Assembly: GCA_025526995.1 (NCBI GenBank)
Contig: JAHLKG010000019.1
Coordinates: 434,001 to 498,000 of the forward strand
DNA from: Powellomyces hirtus
Lineage: Eukaryota > Chytridiomycota > Chytridiomycetes > Spizellomycetales > Powellomycetaceae
Direction of reading: 5' to 3'
Length of the DNA stretch: 64,000 nt
Positions 33,909 through 45,542 of this stretch are shown one piece after another. Under the pieces are notes generated by a model. It had not been told where the DNA came from, searched no databases, and saw nothing but the letters and a program-made list of their open reading frames with translations. Position 1 is the first letter of the stretch. The number at the start of each line of letters is the position of its first letter. Position numbers and translations under genes: made by a program.

Positions 33909-36900
33909 ATGACCGAAAAAGACACTCCGTCACCACCCACACCAACAGCAACCACAGCAGCAGGGTCAAAGTCCATGTCAGAACTGTCGACGTTGAAGAT
34001 ACCAGCCGCCCGCGCGTTGTCAATTTCTGCCGTAGGAAGTCTCCTGCATCAGGCTTCATCGGATTCTTTTGAAAGACCGGGATCGCCAGGGATGGGACAT
34101 AGTAGAGATAGCAGTAGCGATTCGGTTCAGTGGCGCGCGGCGGGAGGGAGTGGATATTTTGGAGGTACGCTATGAAACTGCTTCACGTATGTGGAGTGTG
34201 TATGGCTGAGTGCTGGTGACGTTGGTGTGGATGAGACAATTGATCGGGGTGTCTGCCGTCTGATTGCCTTCCCCTACAAACACGGACACGGATGGACTAA
34301 CTGTCCCTTTTTAACCTGTGCCCTTTTTTGACGCGTATACAGCGTTATCGGCCGCCGAACGAGACACAGAGATCAAACGGATCGTTTTCACAGGCATCAA
34401 CGACGGTGACCGGAGCTCTCTGGCCGATTTTCTCACCACGTATACGAGCCCAACGGAAGTGCTGCAGCTGCTGCTTACGACCACATACCCCAACAACGAC
34501 CTGTTCTACCAGCTTGATGAGGATGTTTTGAACGACGCGGCGGAGTTGCTCGGACCGAGGTACGGGTGATGGGAGGAGGAAGAGGATAGGAGGGAGCGAG
34601 AGACAGAGGGGGAAGAAAGCAACAACATGGTTCTTATGCGATGGATGGTGGACAGAGCCAAGGGGTCCAAAACACATCATTTCTGAATATGCGCGTTTTC
34701 TCCCAAACAGCATGTCACATCTCAACGCCATCCAAATCGCCTGCGTGCTCAGCGAAGAAGACATTGCGCTCGACATTCTCGATTTCGTCGCCCGGGTCAC
34801 TGAGGAAATCGAGTCGCGGAAAGTGCTGTATGAGTTCATGGGCCGCGTGTGGGGCAATGGCAATACTGTGCTGCATCTGGCCGCGTTTCAAGGCATGAGC
34901 GCCCTCGTCAAGCGTCTCCTGGAACTTGGCGCTGCAAGCAGGAAAACAAATGATCGGAATTATAGACCGGTGGATTGTGCGGACGATCATGTCACGACCG
35001 AGATGTTTAGTACAGCTGTTGAGGGTGAGTTCTAGCGGGACTTCTAGCGGGAGTGCTGCAGGCCCCAAACGTATAAGACTGACTATCTATGGATGTTCTC
35101 CAGCTCCAAACCACTTCCATGTCCCCCCTTCCCCACCGGGTACCGAGCAACAAGCGTTCTATTCGTCGATAGATGATTTCCTGCAATCCAAACCTAAGCA
35201 GGTGGAAAATCAAAGCAGCCTGCCAATCTTATCCCCAAGCGATACTGCACAGGCAAATGCGAAAGATGTCTCGCAGCAGCAGATCGACGGCCAAGACCTC
35301 GGGGTGGTCGCGCCGATTCGAGACGGTGTCAGTATTCCGAACGCTTCGACAGGTGGTAAGGCTGATATCAGTGCAGCTGCAGTGGCTCCAGCTAGACCGT
35401 CAGGCGATCAGTTAGGTCAGGTGGATGACAGGATCACCAATGCGACGATGACTCGTCCAATCGCTCCACAAACTCCCGCTGCCAAACTGACCGCATCATA
35501 TCCCCGGAAACCTAGTCTCTCCAATCCCTCACCGACATCGCTGCCGCAGGACGGAGGAGGCCCACCCGGGGAGAGCATGAAAAAGAAAACAGCAAAGTCT
35601 GTCAAATTCGACGCGGAAACGCTGCTCTTGAATCTTTGCCAACACGGGCCCCAGAGCGATCCCGCCGACTACCTTGCCTCAATACAGCAATGCCTAGACA
35701 TGCTCTCCAATAGCGACATCAATCAGATCTTGACGCCGCAGAAGGGGTTAACCCCGCTGCATCAGGCCTGCACGTACGGACATGCGGAGATTGTGCGACT
35801 GTTGCTGGAACGCACGCCAATACATGTGAATGTGTTTGATAGCGAAGGGTGGACCCCCCTGCACTGCGCGTGTGCGGAAGGCCATGTCGAGTGTGTGAAA
35901 TTGCTGGGAATGTGTCAGGGGAATTCCGAGAACGGGATAGAAGTGGGCGACCAACAGCAGGTGGCTTTTCACTCCCCGGATGGGCCCATCGATCTGGTAC
36001 CGCTGAACGGCGACGGGGAAACACCGGAAGACATCGTACTGGAAGATAAAGCTGGGGAGATCTTAGCCGTACTAAGAGGTGAGCTGACTATAATCTCATT
36101 TAATTAAGATGTCCCTCGGGATCTGCAGCGTCGAGGTACTTCTTGATCATTGTCTAACTCCCTTGATTTCATTTACAGATCTCAAAGCCTGCTATCCACC
36201 ACCGGCGAGACCAGATCCCGGCATGAATGATCAAGAAGAACAATGGGAGACTGACAATGAAGTCACCGACGAAGTGTACCGCCGGGCCGAGTCCACCGAG
36301 AGCATGATGTCGAATGACGACGGAAGCCCATCCTCCGCCGACTCGCAGCTCCATGACAATGCGGCGGGAAGACAGCCTGATAAGAAGGGCTCAGAGGAGG
36401 AGGAAGCAACAGAGCCGGAGACTGTACCGTTGGCTCCGCCGAGCCTCACCGCTAGTCCCGGCGTTGCTGATGTCGTAGACCCGCACGAGAAACCGAGCTC
36501 GGTCTCTTCGCCAATGGACTCACCAGCGGCTCTGATTGACGAGGTGCGAGATATGGCGCAGGCTCCATCACAAGTGGTGGTAGTTGCACGGGATCCGGGC
36601 GCTACGACAGTCACGTTCGATGATGTCAAAGTTCTACCACCAGCGGACTTGTCCCTGTCTCCATATGAGCCTCTACCGTTGCATTCATTGGCCTCAGAAT
36701 CGCATCCGCTGCCGGCGAGGCAGCAGGACCCTCCAGTGAGCGTGAGACAAGCTGTTACTGCAGCAATGCCAGCGGCGCACAAGGAAGAGAACAAAGCGAT
36801 AGCGACATTGACAGCTATGCCAGGTCTGACAACAACCCCATCTCAACTGCCGGTTACCAATGTGGCGGTGACCACCTCAGGAGCTCTTCAACCGTCGTCA

Positions 36901-38094
36901 ACCATGATGGAAGCAAAGCCGCTGGCATCTCAGCCCACAGAACCCACACAAAACATCTCCCCACCGCAACAACAGCAACAACAACAACCCACAGAGCAAG
37001 AATCTGTCTCGCAACCACCCAAACCACCACCAGAGCAGGTACCGCCACGAGCCGAAGCAGCACAAGACCTCTTGACCACAGCAAAACCAACACCAGCACC
37101 TCCACCATTATCGCAACATCCACACCGTACCTCCAGCTCTTCCCTCATTCCCGTTCTTGTTTCACGGTCACGGAGTAACAGCAATGCGTCCTCCACGGAC
37201 TCGACGTCTCCAATATCACCAAACAGCTACAAACCGTACCGTACAGGCCCCATAAAAGAGCCTTCCTCTCCAAAGACTTCAACAGCGCCATCCACGACGG
37301 GCGCTTCACTCACACAACTACCCACCGGCCGCCGAAAAGGCCCCGACCTTGACCTGCGCGTCAACATCGGACCCGCGAGCATGTCTCCCTCCGCGCGACC
37401 CCCATCAACACCCATTCGACAACAACAGCAACCACATGAGATCACGCCCACACCGCCCAAACTGGCCCGTCGTCCATCGCTGTCACTGAACGCCCTACCA
37501 CGCGCACCAGCACAGGGCTTCTACAACAATACGAACAGTACAAACAATGCTGACCAACCACCGCCATCCCCCGCCACACCGAACCCGCGCTCGCGTCTCA
37601 GCAGGCGCTTCTCGACTACTCGCACAGAAACGTTCGCCGTGGATGTACCACAAATCATCCGCGCGGATTCGTCCTCCTCCACCGGCAGTGGTGCTCCATC
37701 ATCTCCCGGGGCGAACACCAACTCACACAGCTGCAGCCATAGCCACCATCATCACTTGTCCTCCTTACCCTTATCATCAGGCGCATCATCGTCCACAGGG
37801 AAGCTCAACCCGACATGTGGGCTGGTCAGGACCTCGACACTTTCGGCGCCGTCCAAAAAATACTACTCAACGACCGTGTTGCCGTCAGATACCAGCGGTC
37901 GACCGCCACCGTCGCCGTTGCAGTGGAAACGACAACAACAGGCTCCGAGGCATTCTGGGGCGGGGGCGACCGCTAGTCCAGAGAAATTTGCGCCGGAGGT
38001 CCCTCCAGGACTAGTCCGCAAGGGGAGCGTCAGGGAACGCGCCGCGGCCATCAACAGCGGGGCGGGTGGAAAGCCTCCTGCGGGCGTTACATGA
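33909..38094 (+). CDS. Ankyrin-repeat protein with PP1-docking motif, MYPT-like
   Basis: Five exons (33909-34164, 34343-34559, 34711-35024, 35104-36078, 36179-38094) give 1225 residues. A Ser-rich N-terminus is followed by a helical region with one clear ankyrin repeat (about 200-240), then a linker. A KSVKFD motif lies at 427-432 and two further canonical ankyrin repeats (TPLHQAC..GH and TPLHCAC..GH) at about 475-530. The order of K-x-V-x-F, acidic residue, short helix and ankyrin repeats is that of myosin phosphatase targeting subunits, where the motif binds PP1 catalytic subunit (family knowledge). The C-terminal 640 residues are Pro/Ser/Gln-rich and probably disordered, with a short poly-Gln run. 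Unlike MYPT1, an extra ankyrin block precedes the docking motif. PP1 targeting is likely; the substrate is unknown. Confidence 0.75.
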
Positions 38095-38597
38095 AAGAAA
38101 CCTCGGCACACATTGGATCACATGCATGAGAGACGGGGAAGGGGCCGGTGTAGCAGGATGGGGTTTGTTTTTATATCATGGTACATATACATTGAACGGC
38201 GGCACGCTGCCGCCATTCTTTATTTTGAAAAGACGTCAGTGTAAGGGCGTATGTACATAAAGGACTCGCCGGTACAAAACCGCCAGGGCCAGTGTAAATC
38301 ATCCCACGCATGCTCAGGCTTATGTGTCCCCGCCACTAGTACGTGTGCTCGATGCATCCTCGTAACAGCAACGGGAGGGTTGATGTATGGATCACTAGAC
38401 CTGCAAAGACGATCAGAAATAAGTACTGCGGCACACCATGATCGACCAGTGTACGCTTGTGTACAGCAGGGGAGAATCAATACAAAACATTTCACTACCG
38501 TATGTCAACTGTTGGCAGATTTCAAACTGAATATCCGAAAGAGTCAATTGAGATACAGCAAGTGTTGTGGTTCAGTTTTTCTGCGCGTATCGATCTT
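38095..38597. other. Convergent intergenic region
   Basis: 503 bp between the ankyrin gene and ZNHIT1 stop codons. No gene seen. Confidence 0.5.
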
Positions 38598-39385
38598 TTA
38601 CGCGGTATATTTCAAGCACCTGAAAAATAGAAGATCAGTTTCTCGCGCAAATATGCACTCTATCATATAGCAGTAAAGTGTACCGAGTCTCGTTGTGGGT
38701 ATCTCTACATTTGATGCAGCAGTATAGCATTCCACATCGCACACAGCTGTAACTTGAGAAGTAGCCACAAACAGAGCAGAACTTCCTAGGTGGTTTCCTT
38801 GACGGAGCAGCTGTACATGTCAAATATGTCGGCACGCTTGGTAAACAAGATTGGATGCCCTGGGGACATTCATTGTCAGTGAACCAGGAGTGCACTTCTA
38901 CTGCTTTGTGACTGCTTACGGATTCCTGAACTAGGGCCGCGAGATTCTTCTTTTGCGTGAGGATGCGCTTGATGGACGCTCGCTTGTGCCCCTTCTTTGA
39001 CGAGACATGGATCTCTTTCACTATTGCATAAATGTCTCAGCTACTGGGCTCTTTTCGCAATTCCACTTCCGCACCAACCTCCCACTTCTTCATCCTCCAA
39101 CCCTCCCCGCTTCCTCCTAACCGAGACACCTGCATCAAGGTTTCCAGAGACCGATATCCCACTTGTCTCTGTAAAGTTGTCCTGCTGGAGTTCTTCTAGA
39201 TGTAGCTGCTGAGCTCGACGCCGGGAGACGTCGTCGAGAACAGTTCTGGACCCGCGCTGCCGTTCTGTGCTGTTCAGTCAGGACGGATAAACCTCAATAG
39301 TATGCGTAGCTCTTTGCGATATCCAACCTGGTGCGGTGGAGGGGCCTTGGGACGACACAGCTTGAAATTTCCGTTTGCTCGACAT
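38598..39385 (-). CDS. VPS71: HIT-type zinc-finger protein ZNHIT1/Vps71, SWR1 complex subunit
   Basis: Five exons (39385-39328, 39264-39130, 39020-38920, 38859-38684, 38619-38598) give 163 residues with all phases closing; human ZNHIT1 has 154. The N-terminal helix 'VLDDVSRRRAQQLHLEELQQDNF' style region (shortened here) matches the family. The C-terminal HIT zinc finger has FCSVCG, YSCVRCG, YCCIKC and H...C ligands and ends 'ETRCLKYTA', as in other members. The last seven residues are encoded by a 22-nt final exon. Vps71/Swc6 is part of the SWR1/SRCAP remodeller that deposits H2A.Z (family knowledge). It diverges from the glutaredoxin-like gene, with 227 bp between start codons. Confidence 0.92.
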
Positions 39386-39612
39386 TGCCAATTTGGAGAA
39401 TGTCAAAAAACGTCAGTTTGGTAGGCCTGGCCGCGCGTGGAAGGAGTGTGTCGCTCTGTTCCTTCTGTTCATTGACCTTGGATTTTACAACACATCATAT
39501 TGTCCTATCATTACCCTAGCTTTCATCGTCATACACCCAGGTCATTGCGCAAGACGTCGAGCTTTTGCTTTCGTTCGTACATTATACCCTCTCTCTCCAC
39601 GAACTTCTCACC

Positions 39613-40017
39613 ATGGCGCGCTCCATGCAACGTCTCGTAGCCGCCCTGGTCATCCTGCCCACGGTCTACTTCCTCTACAGCTACTTCCTCTCCACCAATG
39701 CAGGCGCCCACCGTGGGAACAAAGCCGCCATGACACCGCCCTGCTATACAGTCGAGGGGTTCAGCGCCTGCCCATACTTTCAGCGAGCGAAGAAGCTCGT
39801 CGGCTCCATGGCCGAGATCCGCCCCATCGTCAAAGAGTTCGACCGCGAGGCATGGCAAGACCGCAAAGTGATTCTGCAGAAAACTGTGCCGGGAGCGCAG
39901 GGACACTCGACATCGCCGTTTGTGTGGAGTGGGGGTTGTGAGGGACACGAGACTGTGGCGTTCATTGGAGGATACTCTGAGTTCCAGGCGTACGTTGACA
40001 GTAAGGGCCAGCTGTAG
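39613..40017 (+). CDS. Membrane-anchored glutaredoxin-like protein with CPYF active site
   Basis: Single exon, 134 residues. The ATG at 39613 is in good context (CACC before ATG); an upstream in-frame ATG at 39565 would add 16 residues before the membrane segment. Residues 8-26 form a transmembrane helix, giving a type II topology. The thioredoxin-fold part has CPYF (53-56), a 'TSP' cis-proline element and IGGY near the C-terminus, as in glutaredoxins. Yeast Grx6 and Grx7 are similarly anchored in the ER/Golgi with CSYS/CPYS sites (family knowledge). Here Cys is followed by P-Y-F, so it is at best monothiol. The C-terminal helix is short compared with the family. Confidence 0.7.
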   Translation: MARSMQRLVAALVILPTVYFLYSYFLSTNAGAHRGNKAAMTPPCYTVEGFSACPYFQRAKKLVGSMAEIRPIVKEFDREAWQDRKVILQKTVPGAQGHSTSPFVWSGGCEGHETVAFIGGYSEFQAYVDSKGQL

Positions 40018-40434
40018 AGGGCAACTGGCACGGGCTGTAGCTATGAGGGACGATCATACCCTTACCACTTCACCTTGGTCCAAACCACCAGAACCCCGCC
40101 AGCCTATGTATATAATTACACTGAAGCGAACTATGCGAACCATTCCAGCTTCAGATTGCAGGATCATGGGTTCTAGAGTAGGGCGAATAACTCTTATGGA
40201 CATGCTCAGAAGCAGATATTAAAGGGGCGCCAACGTTATGGGACTGTGGAACCTAGCGAGCGTTACGCACACATGAATGGAGCCTGCCTTTCTCAAATAT
40301 TACGCAAAGTGAACGGGAAATCCCGCTCTCAAATTTCATGATTAAAGTCTACGCGCGCTGGCGCGGCATTGATAACATGGTATATCTACTAATGAATAAC
40401 TATCTATTAGAAATGACTACTTAATGGTACACCC
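40018..40434. other. Convergent intergenic region
   Basis: 417 bp of AT-rich sequence between the stop codons of the glutaredoxin-like and hydrolase genes. No gene seen. Confidence 0.5.
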
Positions 40435-42849
40435 CTATCCCCTTAGTACGCCGTCCGTGTCGCGTGTGTTTTCCGTATCGACGACTCTCCTGATGGTCTT
40501 CGCCGTCTTCCCGACGAGATCAATGTACCAGTCCCATCCGCAGTCGAGGTTAAAAAGGTTCATGTGGGCGTCAATCTCGTTGAGTTGAGGATGAGTGACG
40601 GGGTGGAAGAGGTGGGCCGTGTCGATAGGTGGAAGATTGCAGAACGTGCGGAAGCGGGGAGAGGAGGGGGTGTCGGATTCGGCGGTGTCAGGTTTGGAGG
40701 TGGTGGACGAACTTGTGTCAGGGCTGCTTTTGCTGTTGGCTGAGGAATGGGCGGGCTGTGGGAGAGGTATAGACACATTCTCGGCGGAGGTGGTTTTGGA
40801 TGGTGTAGGATCCTTTTGCTTTACAATGTCCGATTTCGCTTCTGTTTGCGAAGATGAGGAGGCAGTCGTGTCGGGTGGAGTTGGCGTCGCATATGGTGTA
40901 GGAAGTGTCGCTAACTCGGAGATTGTCGTAGGAGTGGCGTATGGTGTGGGAAGTGACAAAAGTTCCTCTGTAGGCGAAGCGTCATTTATGTCCATCATCT
41001 GTATCGGCTGCATATCTCGAGGTACAGGTTTGGATGGAGCAGGTGTCTTGACGACTGCAGGCGGAGATGGGAATGGCGGCAACTAGAGGCACCATATCAC
41101 AGCATGAGAAAGTAATTACGGCCAAGCAGAAGAAAGTTCAATCCTTACCGAAAGATAGAAGGCGTGGAAAGTAAGCCGCCTCCGGAGCTCCATTTCCCTT
41201 TGGAGCATCTGAACGCGCTGATGCATATCATACTGCGAGTTAACCAGCGGATACAGAAAATGCAAATGGTCTCGAATCTGCTCTGCGCCAGAGATGGCAA
41301 AGGAAGTGGCCATGCTGGAGGCGATCATGCTGGCGGGAATGTAAGCGACGGCCAAAGGCGCCACGGCGTAGGCTGTGGCAGCGACAGCAGCGCCGCCCAA
41401 AGCATATCCTATCCATCCTGGGACCCGTGAGGCAAGTGTTGGGGCTGATGCACTTGGCGCGGAGGATGTAACGGTCAGCGAGGTACTTGTCGTTGACGTA
41501 GGAGTGGGAAGAGGGTTGTCGGCCTCCTTGACTGTCGCTGCAGTCTCGGTCTGTGTGGCGCTTTGGTCGGTGGGTGGGTGAGTTGGGGTTGGGACGGTTC
41601 GAGGCGCGTTCGGCGGCGTTTGTGATGGAGATGCTGAAGCGGGGGCAGGTGTCTGCGTAGTCCCCACCACTCGTTTCGCAGCATCCATCACCCAAGCCGT
41701 GGGTATCGACACAGAGCTAACTCCTTTCAACCCAGTCGGGACGGGAATGGTCCTCGGGGCGATTGACGATGCATGTTCCATCACCATAGGAAGATACGCT
41801 CTCGTATTGAAGATTCCCTCTGACATGACCGCTACTGCTTTGTTCGTTCCCGCCTGAGTGATCACATTCGCGTGCAAACCGTAGAACGGTGAATCAAAGG
41901 TGATGATGCCGCGGATATTGACAAGCAGCCGGACATCGGAGTCGGGAGAGGTCTTGTCGCACCCTTCAAACCCATCGACGTCCACACCGTCTTTGGTTGA
42001 TGCGCAGTCCTTGTCTGGATTCACTGGTGGTGGGACGTCAGTGACTGTCTTGTTGTAGCTCCATTTTCCGAACCATGAAGAGATAGCTGCTAAGCCAGAT
42101 CCAGCTGGTGACGACTTTGGAACAGTCGCAGCACCCTCAATGATTTTGGCTGGGCCATCGTCCTTTTTGCCAGCTTCTGCTCCCGCGGCTTCTGCTGAGG
42201 AAGTTGATCCCACTTTTGTTTCCGCTTCGAGTTTGCCTTCAGGCACCGCGCTTGGAAGCGCCTCATGTGCTGCTGACCCTTCTGCCATTATCGCCTCGGA
42301 AGCTGGATTGCCCTTTTCATTCTGAGCTGCACTATTGTCACCCTCTGCAGTGGCCTCTTTCTTCCCGGATTGACCATCTGACGAACCCTTGTCTGCGTCG
42401 GTCACAATGACGGCCTGCACCACTCCTTCCACATTGGGTCCATGGCCCTTTCTGTCCAATCTCTCCTCAACCTTTTCCTTATGCAGCGCATACATATATT
42501 GATATGCATCTGCCGCCAGCAATCCTCCCATCGAATGCGCCAACAAAATAACGCTTTCATATCGGCCGGTGGTCGCATACACGAGCAACCAGTCGATCAG
42601 TTTCTGGACCGAGCGCGCATTGTGACCACGGGTGTCGTAGCGCGGAAACATTCTCGTTTCGACCTGCCCCTTGTCGAACCCATGGTTCTTCTCAAGTTCT
42701 TCAACCAGGTGGAAGGGAAACTGGAAGAAGGATTCCTCGGAGCCGAGGAACCCGTGGATCAGCACAATGAGGATTTTCTTTTGTTGCCCGCGAGGTATAG
42801 CCGGTGGTGGTGGTTCGGGAGCGGGCGAGGAGGTGCCTGAACCGCCCAT
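40435..42849 (-). CDS. Serine alpha/beta-hydrolase (DUF676-like lipase) with hydrophobic helix
   Basis: Two exons (42849-41149, 41082-40435) joined in phase 0 give 782 residues. The core strand 'ILIVLIHGFLGSE' supplies the oxyanion HG, and AHSMGG carries the nucleophile Ser106. An acidic, low-complexity insert (about 145-260) separates it from 'IITFDSPFYGL', which resembles the family's next conserved block. A long Ala-rich hydrophobic region at about 480-525 suggests membrane association. The second exon is Pro/Ser/Thr-rich and ends in a Trp-containing conserved-looking helix. The substrate is unknown; similar fungal proteins are annotated as DUF676 or putative serine esterases. The catalytic Asp and His cannot be assigned with confidence by eye. 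Confidence 0.75.
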
Positions 42850-43249
42850 ATCAACTATCTGGAAGCTTTATGTCTTGTTTGGATTCGAGAATGCTTTGGG
42901 ATGTAGTTTTGGGGTCGCTAGTTTGGGAACAGGTGGAGCGGCCGACACGAGACAAAGACGCGACGGACCTGCGCATGCCAAGATCAGCATTTCGGCGGCG
43001 CGAAAGAACCCAATGCGCGTGGGCTTATCAAGCACTAAACTCATCAGATCGTACCCTTCGAGCAAGAAGAAGAAAGAGACTCATCGGAAACGGAGTTGCG
43101 TTCTCAACTACGATTATATGGAAATCAGCTGGAATCTATCAAGCATGTTGGAGATTTGCTGTGTTCAGCTGAAGCTATACTACTCCTAGATTGCTGGTAG
43201 TAATAGCGGGGAAAAGGTGCTTGCCTACTCTCGACAGACTGGACTAGCA
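42850..43249. other. Upstream region of the hydrolase gene
   Basis: No supported gene. Open frames here are extensions or shadows of the hydrolase 5' end. Confidence 0.45.
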
Positions 43250-43875
43250 TCAGAGGAAGGGACTGACCCCGTAAGGGTGTGTTTTTCTTTCTTCTCCTGC
43301 CAAGGAAAAGGCATTGCGATATGTGAGCAAGCTATAAGGAAGAGCCCCTCGCGCTCTCCCCCCTCTCGATCCCACTCCATCAGCCCCTAACGCTTACCAT
43401 TAGCTTCCTGATAAGCACGGATAGAGCCAGCGTGACCCGGCCTGTGGTCCACCTCGTCTAGCATGTCGCTCATCAGCTTCAGCTGATGACGCATAGAACG
43501 CACGAGACTGTCCACTACGCTGACTGGAGTCAACAGGGTCCATTTCACCGTTAAGACGCCCGATAGATCATCAACGTTCAGCGTCTCCGGTTCCCACACA
43601 ATTGCCAATCCACCGTGATAGTCGAAGGAAAAGGAGCGAATAAACGTATCTTCATCGAGCAGGAGTCTGCATGTCCCCTCGCTTGTTAGATTCGTCATCC
43701 CTTCCAACACCTCGATTAAGATTTCATTTGTCCGACCAAAGACGTCCACCGACTGTATGTCGACAGTTGCATTGCCGCTGAACTCGGCGACAGCGCTGTA
43801 GGGACCGTCTGGGGGTATCTGCAGGCGCACAAAATCTGGTTCAACGCCGGGAATAACAGTGAATGTTTCATCCAT
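43250..43875 (-). CDS. Hypothetical 174-residue protein
   Basis: Two exons: 43875-43398 and 43296-43250. The long frame ends just beyond a clear donor (AATG/GTAAGC), and splicing to the TTGGCAG acceptor at 43297 replaces its last two codons with a 15-residue tail. The first two thirds look beta-rich (alternating hydrophobic strands, many Val, Ile, Thr and acidic residues); the last part is a Leu/Met-rich helix. I recognise no family. A possible acceptor (TTTATAAG) directly precedes the ATG, so an upstream exon could exist. Confidence 0.55.
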
Positions 43876-43990
43876 CTTATAAAAACTTCAGCTAGCTCCT
43901 GATACCCATCCTTGTGGCGCAGACGCGTTTCCATGAAAGCGACCATTCATAGACGCGTCATGGCCAGGTCTGGGCTCAATATAAAAGGCT

Positions 43991-44425
43991 CAGTTTCCTC
44001 CATCTTCTCCCCATCTCTCGCTCTTTCCTTTTGGACCGGGCTGCGGATTGTTGCCGGTCGTTTAGTGCGGCTACCGACTTTTCGTACCGGGGGTGGTGTT
44101 GCGCTTTGGTTGACTTAGTGTCAGGCACTTCGTAACAATAGCTGCTCCTGGCCGCCTTTAGGTTCAGTTTCCTCCATCTTCTCCCCGACATCTTTTGGAC
44201 CGGGCTGCGGACTGTTGCCGGTCGTTTAGTGCGGCTACCGACTTTTCGTACCGGGGGTGGTGTTGCGCTTTGGTTGACTTAGTGTCAGGCACCTCGTGAC
44301 AATAGCTGCTCCTGGCCGCCTTTAGGTTCATAGGTTCAGTTTCCTCCATCTTCTCCCCATCTCTCGCTCTTTCATCTCTACACCTTTTGGACTGGGCTGC
44401 GGATTGTTGCCTGTTGTGCTGTGGA
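43991..44425. repeat. Imperfect direct tandem repeat, about 174-bp unit, 2.5 copies
   Basis: Copies start at 43991, 44165 and 44337, each with the same CAGTTTCCTCCATCTTCTCC opening. The first two are nearly identical apart from a deletion of about 10 bp, an 8-bp insertion and a few substitutions. The third is truncated after about 90 bp. The array lies just upstream of the minus-strand gene starting at 43875. No open frame is conserved across all copies. Confidence 0.85.
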
Positions 44426-45076
44426 AGATTGGCTTTTATTCTGCACAAGGTAACTTCAATCAACCGTGTTGGACAATGGCGCCCCGGAAAAGGACAGGAA
44501 ATTCAACTGCAAGATTTGCGACAGGAGCTTCTGCTTTTTGGGCAGCCCTTCGCACGGTAGCTCGCAATTTGCTGCTCGACATTGGATCTTGTGGTTTGCG
44601 CCTACCCACGGCAACGGCATCCTCGTCTTCTGGTACCGCCCACTCCTCTCAATTCGCTTTTGTAGCTCGCTCTGGGACTTCGCTGTTTATACGGGACTAC
44701 GACTCTTTGCTTCTGGCAAGATTCATCGAAGGGAATTTCGAAATTATATTCATACGAGGTCTGACACCGTTTCACCAGGTAGCAAAGCGCATATACAATA
44801 GTACGGCAAACGACGAACAGTGCAATACTGGAGACTGCACTTCCAGAATCAAGCCCAGGTAAGGAACTCCCCTTTCTGCAATGCTCTCTTCAGGTTGGCC
44901 CTTACGCGTTTCCTTTCTTAGCAAAATTGCGAAGTGGCAAGCGATTCGTCAACACTCGGTTCCTGGTCGCAAGGGGTTGGGGCGATGCAAATGGTCTTGA
45001 CTGAAGCGGATCCGAACGGAAACTATGTATAACAATAAATTCACAATGTACTTTGCCCAAGAAAAATATTCTATTC
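44426..45076. other. Non-coding region right of the tandem repeat
   Basis: Two overlapping plus-strand frames (44404-44862 and 44466-44801) run here in different phases with no family resemblance; see the rejected list. Confidence 0.4.
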
Positions 45077-45439
45077 CTATCTTTTTTCATGTGTTTTGTT
45101 GTGTTGTTTGTCGCAGTCACAATGCCAGGGGTGAAATCCCCTGTGGCCGTGATCGCGATTGCTAAACTGTTGGGCTAAACTAGATGGTTTATCCGACGCG
45201 TGTCCTCTCATTTTCTTGAGCGACGGACCCCAGGCCGTCGTCCTCCCGCACATGCAAGTCATCTTGGCACACACATGTACTGTGAAGGTATCTTTCACAT
45301 CGCGACTAAGCGCCACATTTTGCTGGTATGTCCCTGGGGGTTTTGGTGGGTGATTCCATTTTCTGAGGTCAAAACCAGTGCGGCTTAGTGACGCGTACCT
45401 CCGATGCGTCAGCACACTCCGCGTTTCGACCGTCGTCAC
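45077..45439 (-). CDS. Small Cys/His-containing hypothetical protein
   Basis: A 120-codon ATG-to-TAG frame with a 'CAKMTCMCG' cluster in the middle and 'HCDCDKQHNKTH' near the end, so metal binding is conceivable. A 36-nt stretch (about 45398-45363) has a GTACGC donor, a CACTAAGC branch-like sequence and a CTCAG acceptor; removing it keeps the frame and gives 108 residues. No family is recognised. It diverges from the gene at 45543, with 103 bp between start codons. Confidence 0.4.
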   Translation of the reverse strand: MTTVETRSVLTHRRYASLSRTGFDLRKWNHPPKPPGTYQQNVALSRDVKDTFTVHVCAKMTCMCGRTTAWGPSLKKMRGHASDKPSSLAQQFSNRDHGHRGFHPWHCDCDKQHNKTHEKR

Positions 45440-45542
45440 TTGCCTTTTCCCCGTCCGCCAAGAAAGATATGAACGTTTTCAACATTCCCTATGGAGCCCC
45501 ACCCTTCCTACAAAGTCAACTTATTCACTCAAGTGAACAAAC

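Noticed and set aside
44404..44862. 152-codon plus-strand frame, and an overlapping 111-codon frame with a C2H2-like 'CKICDRSF' start
   Set aside because: Only one pair of Cys is present with no matching His pair, and two frames overlap in different phases, so there is no support for either.
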